The notes below the pieces were generated by a model. That model did not search any database. It saw nothing but the letters and a program-made list of their open reading frames with translations, and had not been told where the DNA came from. The translations under genes were made by a program, and so were the position numbers. A stretch of 64,000 nucleotides of DNA from Syntrophomonas sp. DTU019 (lineage in GTDB: Bacteria; Bacillota; Syntrophomonadia; Syntrophomonadales; Syntrophomonadaceae): contig CAJYDM010000003.1 of NCBI GenBank assembly GCA_913757435.1, positions 1 to 64,000 of the forward strand, in the 5' to 3' direction. Shown in pieces: positions 7,926 to 18,094 of the stretch (positions within the stretch are counted from its first letter, which is position 1; each line of letters starts with the position of its first letter).

Positions 7926-9083
7926 GGAGAGGTTATTACTCCGGTTTTTTATTATGCTGCCATTCATCTGGGAATTGATGCCGGAATTATGATTACCGCC
8001 TCCCATAATCCTGGTCATGATAATGGTTTCAAACTGCTGCTGGGATCATCCACTATATATGGTGAAGAAATACAGCACATCGCCCGTATGGCAGAAGCGG
8101 GATCACACGTGAATAGCCTGACAAGCGGCCATCTGACGATTACGGATGTGACTGATGATTATTTGCAGGCTATTACTTCTCGCGTCCAATTGGGAGCGAA
8201 AAGCCTAAAGGTAGTAGTCGATTGTGGAAACGGAACCGCAGGGTATATTGCGCCCAAATTGCTACGTGGCCTGGGCTGTGAAGTGGTGGAACTGTATTGC
8301 GACTCTGATGCGTCTTTTCCGCATCATCATCCTGATCCGGTGAAGGTGGAGAACTGCCAGGACCTGATAAAAGTGGTACAGGAGGAGAATGCCGACCTGG
8401 GAGTGGGATTTGACGGAGATGGGGATCGGTTGGGAGTAGTGGCGCCTAATGGGGATATCGTCTGGGGTGACACCCTGATGATTTTGTTCTGGCGTGAAAT
8501 CCTGGCCAAAAACCCCGGATTGGATTGCATTGTGGAGGTGAAGTGCTCTCAGTCCTTAGTCGATGAGATCCAGCGCCTAGGGGGCAGGCCGATTATTTAT
8601 AAAACCGGGCATTCGCTGATAAAGGCCAAAATGAAGGAGATTGGAGCCATCTTCACCGGCGAGATGTCAGGGCACATGTTTTTTGCCGACGAGTATTATG
8701 GATATGATGATGTTCTGTACGCAGCAGCCCGTTTATTGCGGATTTTATCCAATAGTGAGCTGAACATTAGCGAATTGTTGTCCGATGTCCCGGTTTATTA
8801 TGCAACCCCGGAGATCCGGGTCAAGTGCGGTGATAAAGAGAAGTTTGCCATAGTCGAGAGTGTATTAAACCATTATCGTAGATCACATCAAGTCATAGAT
8901 ATTGACGGGGCGCGCATTATATTCCCCGGTGGTTGGGGACTGGTTAGGGCGTCAAATACTGGGCCGGAGCTGATTATTCGCTGTGAAGGCAACACCAAAG
9001 AGGCGTTAGAGGAAATCAAGTCTGATTTGTTTCAGTTCTTGGCCAGCAATACTGTGGCTGATCTATCAGGGTTAATGATATAA
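7926..9083 (+). pseudogene. Phosphomannomutase/phosphoglucomutase, 3' part
   Basis: The frame resumes at G-E-V-I-T-P-V-F-Y-Y-A-A and carries the main catalytic features: the phosphoserine loop T-A-S-H-N-P, the metal loop D-G-D-G-D-R-L-G, the sugar-binding loop G-E-M-S-G-H-M-F, and the C-terminal phosphate-binding R-A-S-N-T-G-P. The enzyme would interconvert hexose 6- and 1-phosphates for nucleotide-sugar synthesis. Together with 5860-6088 it would be about 460 aa, the normal length. A shorter protein from the internal ATG at 7989 would lack the N-terminal domain. Confidence 0.85.
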
Positions 9084-9110
9084 GATTTATTGGAAGCGGA
9101 CAGTTTGAAT

Positions 9111-9581
9111 ATGACATATAAACGTTTCATACTCTGGCTATTAGTAATATTTTGGATGGGGATTATTTGTTTTCTGTCGGCACAGACGGCAACTGAATCA
9201 AACCAACTTAGCGGTCATACTATCCGTATTCTGATTCCAATATTTATGCCGGAATTTATAGATATGTCGCAGGCTCAGCAGAAAGAAATAGTGGTTAATT
9301 TACAATATGTAGTCAGAAACATAGCCCACATTTTGATGTATTTTATACTGGGAATATTGTGCATGTGTACCCTAATTCCATATGAATTTAAGTTGAAAGT
9401 GAAGGTTATTACTGCCCTGCTAATTTGCACCGTTTATGCTGCGACCGATGAGTTACACCAACTTTTTATGGACGGCAGGGGGTTTCAGTTTTCAGACATT
9501 TTTCTCGATTTTTGTGGTGCACTTTTTGGGGTGCTTATGGTAGTGGGCCACCAATCCTTATGGCGAAAGCAAAGGGATTAG
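9111..9581 (+). CDS. VanZ-like family membrane protein
   Basis: About 156 aa with four hydrophobic helices. The first (L-W-L-L-V-I-F-W-M-G-I-I-C) is followed by F-L-S-A-Q, a VanZ family signature. The motif A-T-D-E-L-H-Q-L-F-M-D-G-R-G-F-Q-F-S-D-I-F-L-D before the last helix matches the family's D-E-x-H-Q...D...D-x-x-x-N/D region. VanZ proteins are small membrane proteins with an uncertain role; some give low-level teicoplanin resistance. The start is uncertain: the ATG at 9111 is chosen, with a TTG at 9090 possible, and neither has a strong ribosome site. Confidence 0.8.
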   Translation: MTYKRFILWLLVIFWMGIICFLSAQTATESNQLSGHTIRILIPIFMPEFIDMSQAQQKEIVVNLQYVVRNIAHILMYFILGILCMCTLIPYEFKLKVKVITALLICTVYAATDELHQLFMDGRGFQFSDIFLDFCGALFGVLMVVGHQSLWRKQRD

Positions 9582-9584
9582 TGC

Positions 9585-9947
<363 letters not shown>

Positions 9948-9949
<2 letters not shown>

Positions 9950-10101
9950 CAGATGGTGACAGATGATGACATATGATGACAGATGGGGTGACAGATGGTG
10001 ACAGATGATGACAGATGATGACAGATGGGGTGACAGATGGGGACGGTCCTTTTTTGTCAACGGTTAAGTTGACAAAAAAGGACCGTCCCCATCTGTCACC
10101 C
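9948..10101. repeat. GACAGATGG tandem tract plus 34-bp perfect inverted repeat
   Basis: Short direct repeats of (G)GACAGATG(G/A)T fill 9948-10027. A perfect inverted repeat follows (arms 10028-10061 and 10068-10101, 6-base loop) with the core GGGGACGGTCC. It belongs to the dispersed palindrome family found across the window. Confidence 0.85.
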
Positions 10102-10237
10102 CATTTCATGGGTCCTAGAAAGGTCCTTAATATTCAGACAAATAATTTTACCAAAATGAGACTGTCCGCCGGTTACAAAAAACAACAATATTCAATATAG
10201 TTGAGATAGAAAAATGTATTCATTAGGCGGAAAATAT

Positions 10238-11386
10238 ATGTCACATGAGGGGTTTGAAGATCTTAATAGCCAATATGCTGCAGAACGGCAAATGCATGTA
10301 ATTAAACAGCTGCGGGAATTAAGTCAGCAAATCGCGTTAAGAAAACACTTGCTGGAAAACTACATGCATGATGTTGTCAGCCAATTTAAGGAAATGAAAG
10401 AAACGCCAGGCCGCGGAGTCAATAGTGTGAGAAGCGAGATATACGGCATACTGAAGAACACTTGTATTCCCACCGTGGTCCTAAAGGGTATGGAGATGGT
10501 ACAGGGCAATTACAAAGCCCGTAGGATCTTTTGTGCGCCCCATGAATATTTGGAAGGAAAAAAGCTGGCCGATTATTTATCAGCACATGATGCGCGAAGT
10601 TTTTATGAGGCCTTTACCAACCGAGAATCATGCATAAATATTGAATTCGTCATAAACAGCTGGCAAGGCCTGCGCCATTGTCGGGGCAATCTGGTCTATA
10701 GCAGCATATTAGACGAGTTTGTTTTGCTTTTCAAGGATATTACCGCTAAAAACCGCATGGCGGAGCAGCTTGATCTGCAGTCATCATTCCACGATACATT
10801 GAGCCATGCTTTGACCAGTATACACACGGTTACCAACAACAATTTATTAAGGATATTTCTTGAGGACATTACTGCCGATATTGTGAAGTGGCTTAATATA
10901 GAACATTGCCACGTATGTATACTCAGTGATCATAAATTAATATATGCCAGTCATCCGCTCAAAGAAGACTTGAAGCAGAAATGCGACAAACAAATACTGA
11001 ATTACTGGCTTTCTAAATTGAGATATTTTCCGCTGCATTATATACATCGTGGTTTCACCACCTCATCGTTAGAAGACCAGTTCTTGGATGCCAATAAGCT
11101 GGGATCGGCCATAATTCTGCCTATTCCCATGGGCAGCCAGGTGCCCGGCTATTTATGTGTCGGTTCCAAGCATACCGGCAGCTGGGCTTCAGCGGAAAAA
11201 CTACTGCGCAATATTACCGCCATTATTTCCCTGGCGTTGCGCAAGACTGCTCTGCACACTCAAATCGAAGTGGCCAAGGGTTATTATGGCGCTGAAAAAC
11301 AGGACCAATACCCACGGGGTGAATCCATGCCGCATCAAAAAGAACCAGCTGAGTATAGGCATAACTCGTTGAATTTGTCGGTGTAG
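10238..11386 (+). CDS. PAS-GAF sensory protein without output domain
   Basis: About 382 aa. An N-terminal helical stretch is followed by a PAS-like domain (about residues 65-190, including A-P-H-E-Y-L-E-G-K-K-L-A-D-Y-L-S) and a GAF-like domain (about 205-365, with P-G-Y-L-C-V-G-S-K-H). No kinase, GGDEF, EAL or HD domain follows. The same PAS-GAF pair, with matching motifs (Y-E-H-L-E-G-K-K and L-G-Y-L-C-I-G-S-K), lies inside the HD-GYP protein at 14150, so this is either a stripped paralogue or a partner that senses the same signal. The start at ATG 10238 has AGGCGG at 10225-10230; ATG 10214 is the alternative. Confidence 0.75.
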   Translation: MSHEGFEDLNSQYAAERQMHVIKQLRELSQQIALRKHLLENYMHDVVSQFKEMKETPGRGVNSVRSEIYGILKNTCIPTVVLKGMEMVQGNYKARRIFCAPHEYLEGKKLADYLSAHDARSFYEAFTNRESCINIEFVINSWQGLRHCRGNLVYSSILDEFVLLFKDITAKNRMAEQLDLQSSFHDTLSHALTSIHTVTNNNLLRIFLEDITADIVKWLNIEHCHVCILSDHKLIYASHPLKEDLKQKCDKQILNYWLSKLRYFPLHYIHRGFTTSSLEDQFLDANKLGSAIILPIPMGSQVPGYLCVGSKHTGSWASAEKLLRNITAIISLALRKTALHTQIEVAKGYYGAEKQDQYPRGESMPHQKEPAEYRHNSLNLSV

Positions 11387-11594
11387 TCTAACCCCCCTCG
11401 ATAAATCCCTTTATATTCCGGAACCCTTTGGTTGCCGGAGAATTGCGCCATGTGGAAGTGTATTAAACAATAATCCTATCTAAGTCCTAAAACGACTGAT
11501 AAATTACTGCCCAAAATCACAACCTTTGGATATTTACGCTAGGACCAATAATGAAATATATATATGTCAAGATAGAAGTGCGAGGTACCATGGG

Positions 11595-13895
11595 ATGTCG
11601 AAAAATTCCTGTCACATATTGAGCTGTCATCAAAAGCTTATAAACACCCATCACAGACTGAACGAAGCCTTGCAGCAATTAGATAGAATCCAGCGAAAGC
11701 TTGGGGAATACCAAGAACTCTTTGATAATGCCCAGGAAATCATATATGTGCATGATTTGGAGGGGAAATTTCTTTCCCTGAACCGGGCCGGTGAAAACCT
11801 GCTGGGCTATAATCTGAAGGATACCCCGGATCTGTCAGTGTTTGATATTGTTCCTGAGGAATACTGGCCGGGAATAAAGGATTACATGCAGTGGGACCCG
11901 GGGAATCGCCGAAGCATTACCCATGAACTGGAGATTATTAATAGGGCTGGACAGAGAATACCCCTGGAGAATTGTCCGCATATTGTGATGCGGGACGGAA
12001 AACCCCACGTAGTGCAGGGTATCGCCCGCAACATAAGCAAGCGCAAACAAGCCGAAATGGCATGGAAGGAAAGCGAACAGCGTTTACACAGTATAATCAA
12101 TTTCCTCCCCGATGCCACTTTTGTTATTGACATAGAAGGCCGGGTCATTCACTGGAACCTGGCTATGGAGGAAATGACCGGCATAAAAGCGGAGCATATG
12201 GTGGGCAGAGGCCAATATGAATATGCCTTGCCGTTTTATGGGGAAAGGTGTCCCATTCTGATCGATGAGATTTTGGAGCAATACCAGCAGCAGAGTATGC
12301 ACTCCGCGCCGGCCGGACCTAACAGCAACGTTATCATTGGTGAACAATTCTGTCCTAATATCGGTCCCGAAGGGGCCAGATTGTTCGGCAAAGCTTCGAC
12401 ATTATTCGATGTGAACGGAAAAGTGACCGGGGCTATTGAATCAATCCGCGATGTAACCGCCCGATGGAAAACGGAAGCGGCTTTGCGCAGCAGTGAGGAG
12501 AATTTTAGAACCCTGGCTGCTTTAGCGCCGGCGATGATATTCGTCATTCAAAAAAGAAAAGTGATATACGTCAATAATGCCGCAGAAACTATTACCGGTT
12601 ACACCCGGGACGAGCTTTTGGCCTTATCTCCCCTCGATATCGTTCACAGCAATTACCGGCAACGGGTGCTTTCTGCCTTTAGAACCAGCCCTGACAAAAT
12701 CAAGCGTTTGCAGTTCGTGCTGGCGGCCAAGCATGGTAAAGATGTCTGGCTTGACCTGTCTACCACTATGGTTGAATTCGACGGCCAACCTTCTCTGCTT
12801 GGAGTAGCTGTAGACATTACCAAAGACAAAGAGGCGGAAAATGAGATACGTTATTTAAGCTATCACGACAAACTGACGGGTTTGTTTAACCGGGCCTATT
12901 GTGAAGAAATGATGAACCGCTTTGCGGAACCCCAATACATGCCGTTGAGCATGATCGTAGGCGATCTCAACGGATTGAAACTGATTAATGATGCTTTTGG
13001 CCACCACACCGGAGATCTGTTGCTTAAGGGGGTGGCCGAAGTCATGCAACGCTTCTGCCGCTCTCAGGACATAGTAGCCCGCTGGGGCGGCGACGAGTTC
13101 GTGATGCTGCTCCCCAACACTGATGAGATTAAGGCAGCAAGAATCGGCGCCGGCATCAGAACCGGCTGCCTTGAAGTGCCGGGGCTGCCGGTACAGGCAA
13201 GCATATCTCTGGGAATAAGTGCGCGCCGCGACCTGGAGCAGAGTGTGGAGGAGTTGAGCAAGGAAGCCGAAGACCGCATGTATCGGGCCAAGCTTTTGGA
13301 TAGTAAAAGCAACCGCAGCCATTTTATGCAATCCCTGGAAAATGCCCTGGAAATGAGAAGCCACGAAACCCAGGTTCATACCGAGAGGCTGAGCAGGCTG
13401 GTAGAAGCCATGGGGCAGGCTTTGGCATTACCGTCAGCAGAAATCCACAATTTAATTCTGCTGGCCAAGTTGCATGACATCGGAAAAATCGCCATACCCA
13501 GCAGCGTGCTGGAGAAACCCGAGCCGCTGACAGCGGAAGAATGGGAACTGATGAAGAAACATACGGAAATCGGATACCGTATTGCCTTATCCAGTCCAGA
13601 GCTGTCGATGATCGCTGAAGCAATTCTGACCCACCACGAACGTTGGGATGGGACCGGCTATCCACTCAAATTGAAAGCCGAAGAGATACCTCTGCCTGCC
13701 CGCGTTTTGTCCATTGCTGACGCTTATGACGTGATGATCAGTGGAAGGCTGTATCAACAGGCGGTGTCCTGTGCTGAGGCTTTGCAGGAGATCAGCAGAT
13801 GTGCCGGCACCCAATTTGACCCTGAACTGGCCCGGCGTTTCATTGATCTGGTGAAATACGATTTGGACATCCGTGCTGAAGCCCGGGGCTTATGA
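11595..13895 (+). CDS. PAS-PAS-PAS-GGDEF-HD-GYP cyclic-di-GMP turnover protein
   Basis: About 766 aa, probably cytoplasmic; no membrane segment was seen. Three PAS domains (about residues 39-155, 165-300, 300-415) precede a GGDEF domain with an intact R-W-G-G-D-E-F active site near residue 496 and an R-S-Q-D inhibitory (I-site) motif five residues upstream. The C-terminal HD-GYP domain has H-D-I-G-K and H-H-E-R-W-D-G-T-G-Y-P. Both synthesis and hydrolysis of c-di-GMP are therefore possible in one protein. The start at ATG 11595 follows GAGGT at 11582-11586; the frame stays open upstream to 11526. It sits between two other PAS proteins in the same direction. Confidence 0.92.
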   Translation: MSKNSCHILSCHQKLINTHHRLNEALQQLDRIQRKLGEYQELFDNAQEIIYVHDLEGKFLSLNRAGENLLGYNLKDTPDLSVFDIVPEEYWPGIKDYMQWDPGNRRSITHELEIINRAGQRIPLENCPHIVMRDGKPHVVQGIARNISKRKQAEMAWKESEQRLHSIINFLPDATFVIDIEGRVIHWNLAMEEMTGIKAEHMVGRGQYEYALPFYGERCPILIDEILEQYQQQSMHSAPAGPNSNVIIGEQFCPNIGPEGARLFGKASTLFDVNGKVTGAIESIRDVTARWKTEAALRSSEENFRTLAALAPAMIFVIQKRKVIYVNNAAETITGYTRDELLALSPLDIVHSNYRQRVLSAFRTSPDKIKRLQFVLAAKHGKDVWLDLSTTMVEFDGQPSLLGVAVDITKDKEAENEIRYLSYHDKLTGLFNRAYCEEMMNRFAEPQYMPLSMIVGDLNGLKLINDAFGHHTGDLLLKGVAEVMQRFCRSQDIVARWGGDEFVMLLPNTDEIKAARIGAGIRTGCLEVPGLPVQASISLGISARRDLEQSVEELSKEAEDRMYRAKLLDSKSNRSHFMQSLENALEMRSHETQVHTERLSRLVEAMGQALALPSAEIHNLILLAKLHDIGKIAIPSSVLEKPEPLTAEEWELMKKHTEIGYRIALSSPELSMIAEAILTHHERWDGTGYPLKLKAEEIPLPARVLSIADAYDVMISGRLYQQAVSCAEALQEISRCAGTQFDPELARRFIDLVKYDLDIRAEARGL

Positions 13896-14149
13896 TTAGA
13901 ATCTTAAGCCCAGGTGCTAATCAACAAAATATGATAAAATACAACGTTAAATGGCCCATTCATACCGTTATAATACAGTATGTATTGAAAATATTCCATA
14001 ATAGTAGTAAGATTGATCATTTAATGAGGAAAATCCTAAAAAAATCACATAAATTCGACGAAGTATAGGCCGGGAAAATGAGACCCATCGTAGATCAATA
14101 CAACAATATTTACCTATAGTTTGCCGATCATAATTAATTCGAAGCGACG

Positions 14150-16627
14150 GTGAAACTGATGAAAAACAAAAATCTGCATCTTTTGAATAACTCTATCCTG
14201 GAATTTGAAAATCCGGGAATATATTATGACAGAATAAAAAACAGCCTGTTAAATATGAACGACACCGTTGTTTTAGACCATTTAAAAGAACAGGTATGTA
14301 TATTCATAGAATTTGATGTTTACGCTTATGCCAATCTATCCCATAAACACTTCTTCGGTTCATCTATCGAAGACTTCACTGGAAAGACCATCAACCAGGT
14401 TTTTGAACCGGCTGCCGCAGAAATAATAATTGAAAAGCTCGATTTTGTGATTGAGCATAAAACAGAAATCTTTTTTAATGTGGAGTGTCAGGGCACACAG
14501 CCTCAGAGGCGCTGTCTGCAGATGAGATTGATTCCGGTTGTGGCCTTGAACAATACTGTCTCTTTCGTGATTTGCTTCGCCAGTGATATAACCGAGAAGG
14601 CGCTTATGGAAAATCAAGTGGAGCTTAAGGAACTGCGTTATCAGGATATTGTTGAGAATATGCAAGGTTTTATCATCCGCTGGCTGCCTGACACCACCAT
14701 ACTCTATGTAAATAATAGTTTAGCTTTACTTTTAGGCCATTCTCAGGAAGAATTGTTAGGCATTAAATTTATACACCAGGTAGATCAGATACAGCACCAA
14801 ACAGTTGCGGATGTATTAGAGTCAATAAACCCGGATTTATCCAGTAGTATGAGACAATTATCCCTGACCGACGCCAATGGTGAAATAAAATGGTTGTGCT
14901 GGAGACACAAGGGATTTTTCGATGAGAACGGCAATTTACAGGAAATACAGTCAGTCGGATGGGATATTACCGAACATAAATTAAAAGAAATTCATTTGTT
15001 AGATAATTATAAAGAATTGAACAAGGCCATGAAAAAGAAGTCCGGCAAGCTGTATAAATACAAAACAAATCTTTTATTGGCAAAAAATCGGATAGAAACC
15101 TTAACAAATGAACTAAAACATTTTCAAAGGTTATCAACAAGTGTATTTAATAATGCCTTTTTTCCTATTGTACTGCTGAATGCAGACATGGAAATAATGG
15201 AGGGAAATAATTGTGCTCATTCACTATTATGTTCTCCATATGAGCACTTAGAAGGAAAGAAAATATTTACTTATTTGTCAGCGGTTGATGCTGAGCATCT
15301 CAAACAGGCCTTGCAGCAGGGCTCTGACTGCATTACCATGAAATTTAGTCTCAATTCCTGGCTAGGTCCCAAGTACTGCCAGGGCAATTTGATTACTGAT
15401 CCCGAATTGAATGCAAAAATCTTTCAATTTCATGATATTTCAGCCACACATGAATTATCAGAACAGCTGGAATTACATACCGGCATTCAGGATATGGTTG
15501 GCAGCGTACTCACTAGGGCCAGGTTGGTTACCGACAACGATTTGCTGAAAAGGTTTCTGGAGGATACCATCAGGGAAATAACGGAATTGCTTACCATAGA
15601 ATACTGCCAGGTAAACATCATCAGTAACAGTGAGAAGATAGATGTTCAGTATCCAGCAATCGAAAACATTGAAGAAGATAATGAAAGTATTGTTGACCGC
15701 TGGCTTTTCCTGTTAAGGAATAATCCCCTGCACTATATTAATCAAAGCTCTACAATTTCTGATGCCGAGAGCCAATTTATGGAGCAAAGGGGATTGATGT
15801 CAGTTCTGGTTTTTCCAATAATGTCTGATAACCAGCTGCTGGGGTATTTATGCATCGGATCGAAAAATAATCTCAATCTTTCCTTGTATGCTGAAAAGGC
15901 CTTGCGAAACGTCGCTGACATAATTGGGCAGATCATGGAAACGGTAAAACTGCGTATTCAAGGCGAGGTACTAAATAGGTATTATCAGAGCATCAATGAA
16001 AAATCTGAACAGAAATCGCAGCGATTTTTGCAAGAAATTATACAATCACTGATTATTACCATGAAAATGTTTGATATTTACACGGCTGAACATTCGCTTA
16101 GGACAACCCAAAGGGCGATGGCGATTGCTAAGACATTGGGTATGCCTGAAAAGTCTGTCCAGGCCATTCAAGCCGCTGCATCGATACATGATATCGGGAA
16201 AATCTCCGTTCCCCTTAGCATTCTGAAAAAGCCCGGCAAATTGACGATGGAAGAACAAAATATCATCAAGCGACACAGTAAGGTCGGATATGAGATTACT
16301 AAGAACATTGAGTTTTCAGGGCCGGTCTCCCAGATTATTTTGCAGCACCACGAAAGAATGGATGGAAGCGGTTACCCGGCGGGTCTGCGAGGAAGTGACA
16401 TATTAATGGAAGCGCGTATTTTAGCTGTTGCCGATGTCTTCGATACCATATTGTTCCATGCCCCGTACCGTGATGGCTGGGGCAACAGGGCCGCACTAAA
16501 AGAGATTATTAAAGAAAAGGGCATTTTGTTCGATGAAGACGTGGTGGACGCCTTTATTGAGGTTGCGAGAACCGATGCTTACCTCCTCAATGTAAATAAT
16601 AAAAAGGAGATTCGTATTGATGCGTAA
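14150..16627 (+). CDS. PAS-PAS-PAS-GAF-HD-GYP phosphodiesterase
   Basis: 825 aa. Two N-terminal PAS domains (about 40-160 and 165-280) and a helical linker precede a third PAS (about 330-445) and a GAF domain (about 455-620), then a C-terminal HD-GYP domain with A-S-I-H-D-I-G-K and H-H-E-R-M-D-G-S-G-Y-P. HD-GYP enzymes hydrolyse c-di-GMP. No GGDEF is present. The PAS3-GAF part is paralogous to 10238-11386. The start is the GTG at 14150 or the ATG at 14159. The end overlaps the next gene by 8 bp, so the two are coupled. Confidence 0.9.
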   Translation: MKLMKNKNLHLLNNSILEFENPGIYYDRIKNSLLNMNDTVVLDHLKEQVCIFIEFDVYAYANLSHKHFFGSSIEDFTGKTINQVFEPAAAEIIIEKLDFVIEHKTEIFFNVECQGTQPQRRCLQMRLIPVVALNNTVSFVICFASDITEKALMENQVELKELRYQDIVENMQGFIIRWLPDTTILYVNNSLALLLGHSQEELLGIKFIHQVDQIQHQTVADVLESINPDLSSSMRQLSLTDANGEIKWLCWRHKGFFDENGNLQEIQSVGWDITEHKLKEIHLLDNYKELNKAMKKKSGKLYKYKTNLLLAKNRIETLTNELKHFQRLSTSVFNNAFFPIVLLNADMEIMEGNNCAHSLLCSPYEHLEGKKIFTYLSAVDAEHLKQALQQGSDCITMKFSLNSWLGPKYCQGNLITDPELNAKIFQFHDISATHELSEQLELHTGIQDMVGSVLTRARLVTDNDLLKRFLEDTIREITELLTIEYCQVNIISNSEKIDVQYPAIENIEEDNESIVDRWLFLLRNNPLHYINQSSTISDAESQFMEQRGLMSVLVFPIMSDNQLLGYLCIGSKNNLNLSLYAEKALRNVADIIGQIMETVKLRIQGEVLNRYYQSINEKSEQKSQRFLQEIIQSLIITMKMFDIYTAEHSLRTTQRAMAIAKTLGMPEKSVQAIQAAASIHDIGKISVPLSILKKPGKLTMEEQNIIKRHSKVGYEITKNIEFSGPVSQIILQHHERMDGSGYPAGLRGSDILMEARILAVADVFDTILFHAPYRDGWGNRAALKEIIKEKGILFDEDVVDAFIEVARTDAYLLNVNNKKEIRIDA

Positions 16628-17966
16628 TATTATTGGGAAGTTAAAAAACAAGGTGTTATCCGGTGTATATACGGATACAGACTTTGCCGCCCAGAAGATA
16701 ATGCAGCTTGCGGACCGCTACCGTTCAATTATCGACAGCCAATCTGATTTGATTTGCAGATTCGCATCTGATGGCACGATTACTTTTGCCAATGCAGCTT
16801 TTTGTGATTATTTCCATAAGGAGCAGGAAGAAATCTTAGGTATTAATGTTATGTCACTGCTGAACAAGAGTCGGGATGAATTATCCAGGCTGGTGGGAAC
16901 TTTGGACAACAAACCTTCTGTGACTGAACTGCGGTGCGATAATAAGGGCTCCAGTGGGGAAATAAACTGGTGCCGTTTCATTTATACCAAAGTCTCTGAT
17001 TCGGTCATAAAGGAAATACAGCTTATAGGTCATAAGGTGGATTGGGAAATAATGGGCGTTTCCTTGGACATGCACCACATTGAAAAGGCTGATCATATCG
17101 ATGAGGCGCACGGTATTGAAGAGATTAATCATATCGATGAGGCGCGCGGTATTGATAAGGTTGATTATATCGATGAGGCGCGCGGTATTGAAGAGATTGA
17201 TCATATCGGTGAGGCACACGGTATTGATAAGTTTGATCATATCGATGAGGCGCAAAAATTTAGCAACAACCCAGAGGCCGAATCTGAAGTATTTGAAGGA
17301 AACGTCTATGATATGGTTAGTTGGCCTGTAGTGGTGTTGGAGCCTGATTTGACAATATGCAGCTGTAATAAGATGTTTGCGGCCTTTTCCGGTTATTCGC
17401 GGGATGAAGCCATCGGTCAGGAACTGTTCTCTATTCTCGTTCTGCCGGATTTCTTGGAAATGCTGTCATACAGCGAATTGGCCAAGAAACCAGGTGATGC
17501 TGAACTTCAATGCGTTGACCGGTTTGGCAATATTCGTGACGTTATCATAAACACTTCCCGCCTTAGAAAAGATGGCAAGCTGGTTTTGTCATTTGTGGAT
17601 GTTACCAAGAAATATGTTGATAATGATTTGATTAAAACCCTTAATAATGAGTCTATTATTGTGATTTGTAAGATTACTGGTACTGTCTTGGCCATAAATC
17701 GCAACTGTGAAAATGCTACCGGTCTTTACTGCGAACAGGTCAAAGGTATGAAGTATTGGGATGCTCTCTGCCTCGAAAGTGAAAGAAAGATTACTCAGCA
17801 TATATTCAAGAATATCGTTGTTGATAAGGGGATGATAGAATCCAAACAGAACTGGAAAACTGCTACCGGAAGAGCACAAGCAATGGAACTGAAGAATTTT
17901 GCGCTGCTTGATCTGAATGGTAATATCGAGTACATTGTCATAGCCGGTAAAGTAGCGATCGATTAG
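16620..17966 (+). CDS. Triple-PAS protein with a 12-residue repeat linker
   Basis: 448 aa. PAS1 is at about residues 30-140 (Q-S-D-L-I-C-R-F-A-S-D-G-T-I-T-F), PAS2 at about 225-340 (P-V-V-V-L-E-P-D-L-T-I-C) and PAS3 at about 345-445 (E-S-I-I-V-I-C-K-I-T-G-T-V-L). There is no output domain. PAS1 and PAS2 are joined by about 4.5 copies of a 12-residue repeat (H-I-D-E-A-x-G-I-E/D-x-I/V/F-D) that is probably helical and charged. The start overlaps the end of the HD-GYP gene with RBS AAAAAGGAG, so it may be a dedicated partner of that protein. An alternative role is as a regulator of the ATPase that follows. Confidence 0.8.
   Translation: MRNIIGKLKNKVLSGVYTDTDFAAQKIMQLADRYRSIIDSQSDLICRFASDGTITFANAAFCDYFHKEQEEILGINVMSLLNKSRDELSRLVGTLDNKPSVTELRCDNKGSSGEINWCRFIYTKVSDSVIKEIQLIGHKVDWEIMGVSLDMHHIEKADHIDEAHGIEEINHIDEARGIDKVDYIDEARGIEEIDHIGEAHGIDKFDHIDEAQKFSNNPEAESEVFEGNVYDMVSWPVVVLEPDLTICSCNKMFAAFSGYSRDEAIGQELFSILVLPDFLEMLSYSELAKKPGDAELQCVDRFGNIRDVIINTSRLRKDGKLVLSFVDVTKKYVDNDLIKTLNNESIIVICKITGTVLAINRNCENATGLYCEQVKGMKYWDALCLESERKITQHIFKNIVVDKGMIESKQNWKTATGRAQAMELKNFALLDLNGNIEYIVIAGKVAID
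17091..17252 (+). repeat. 36-bp in-frame tandem repeat, about 4.5 copies
   Basis: Units begin at 17091, 17127, 17163, 17199 and 17235 (partial), each starting (G/A)AT(C/T)ATATCG(A/G)TGAGGC. They encode 12-residue repeats between two PAS domains. Units differ by a few bases. Confidence 0.9.
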
Positions 17967-18094
17967 ATCTCGAAGCTGATTCCGAGTGCCGGTGCTTTCG
18001 TTAATTTTAGCAAATGATGTATGGTGTTGATGAGATCGGTTGATGTTACTGGAATTCCGTACCAACCGGTGAGGAGGGGCTGAGTATTTCATAA

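Noticed and set aside
14030-14110. Possible c-di-GMP riboswitch before the second HD-GYP gene
   Set aside because: A few GEMM-like words occur (GGCCGGGAAAATGAGACCC), but the GGCAAAC and GACGCAAAGCC parts are missing.
17091-17252. CRISPR-like array
   Set aside because: 36-bp units are directly joined, in frame with a PAS protein, and have no spacers.
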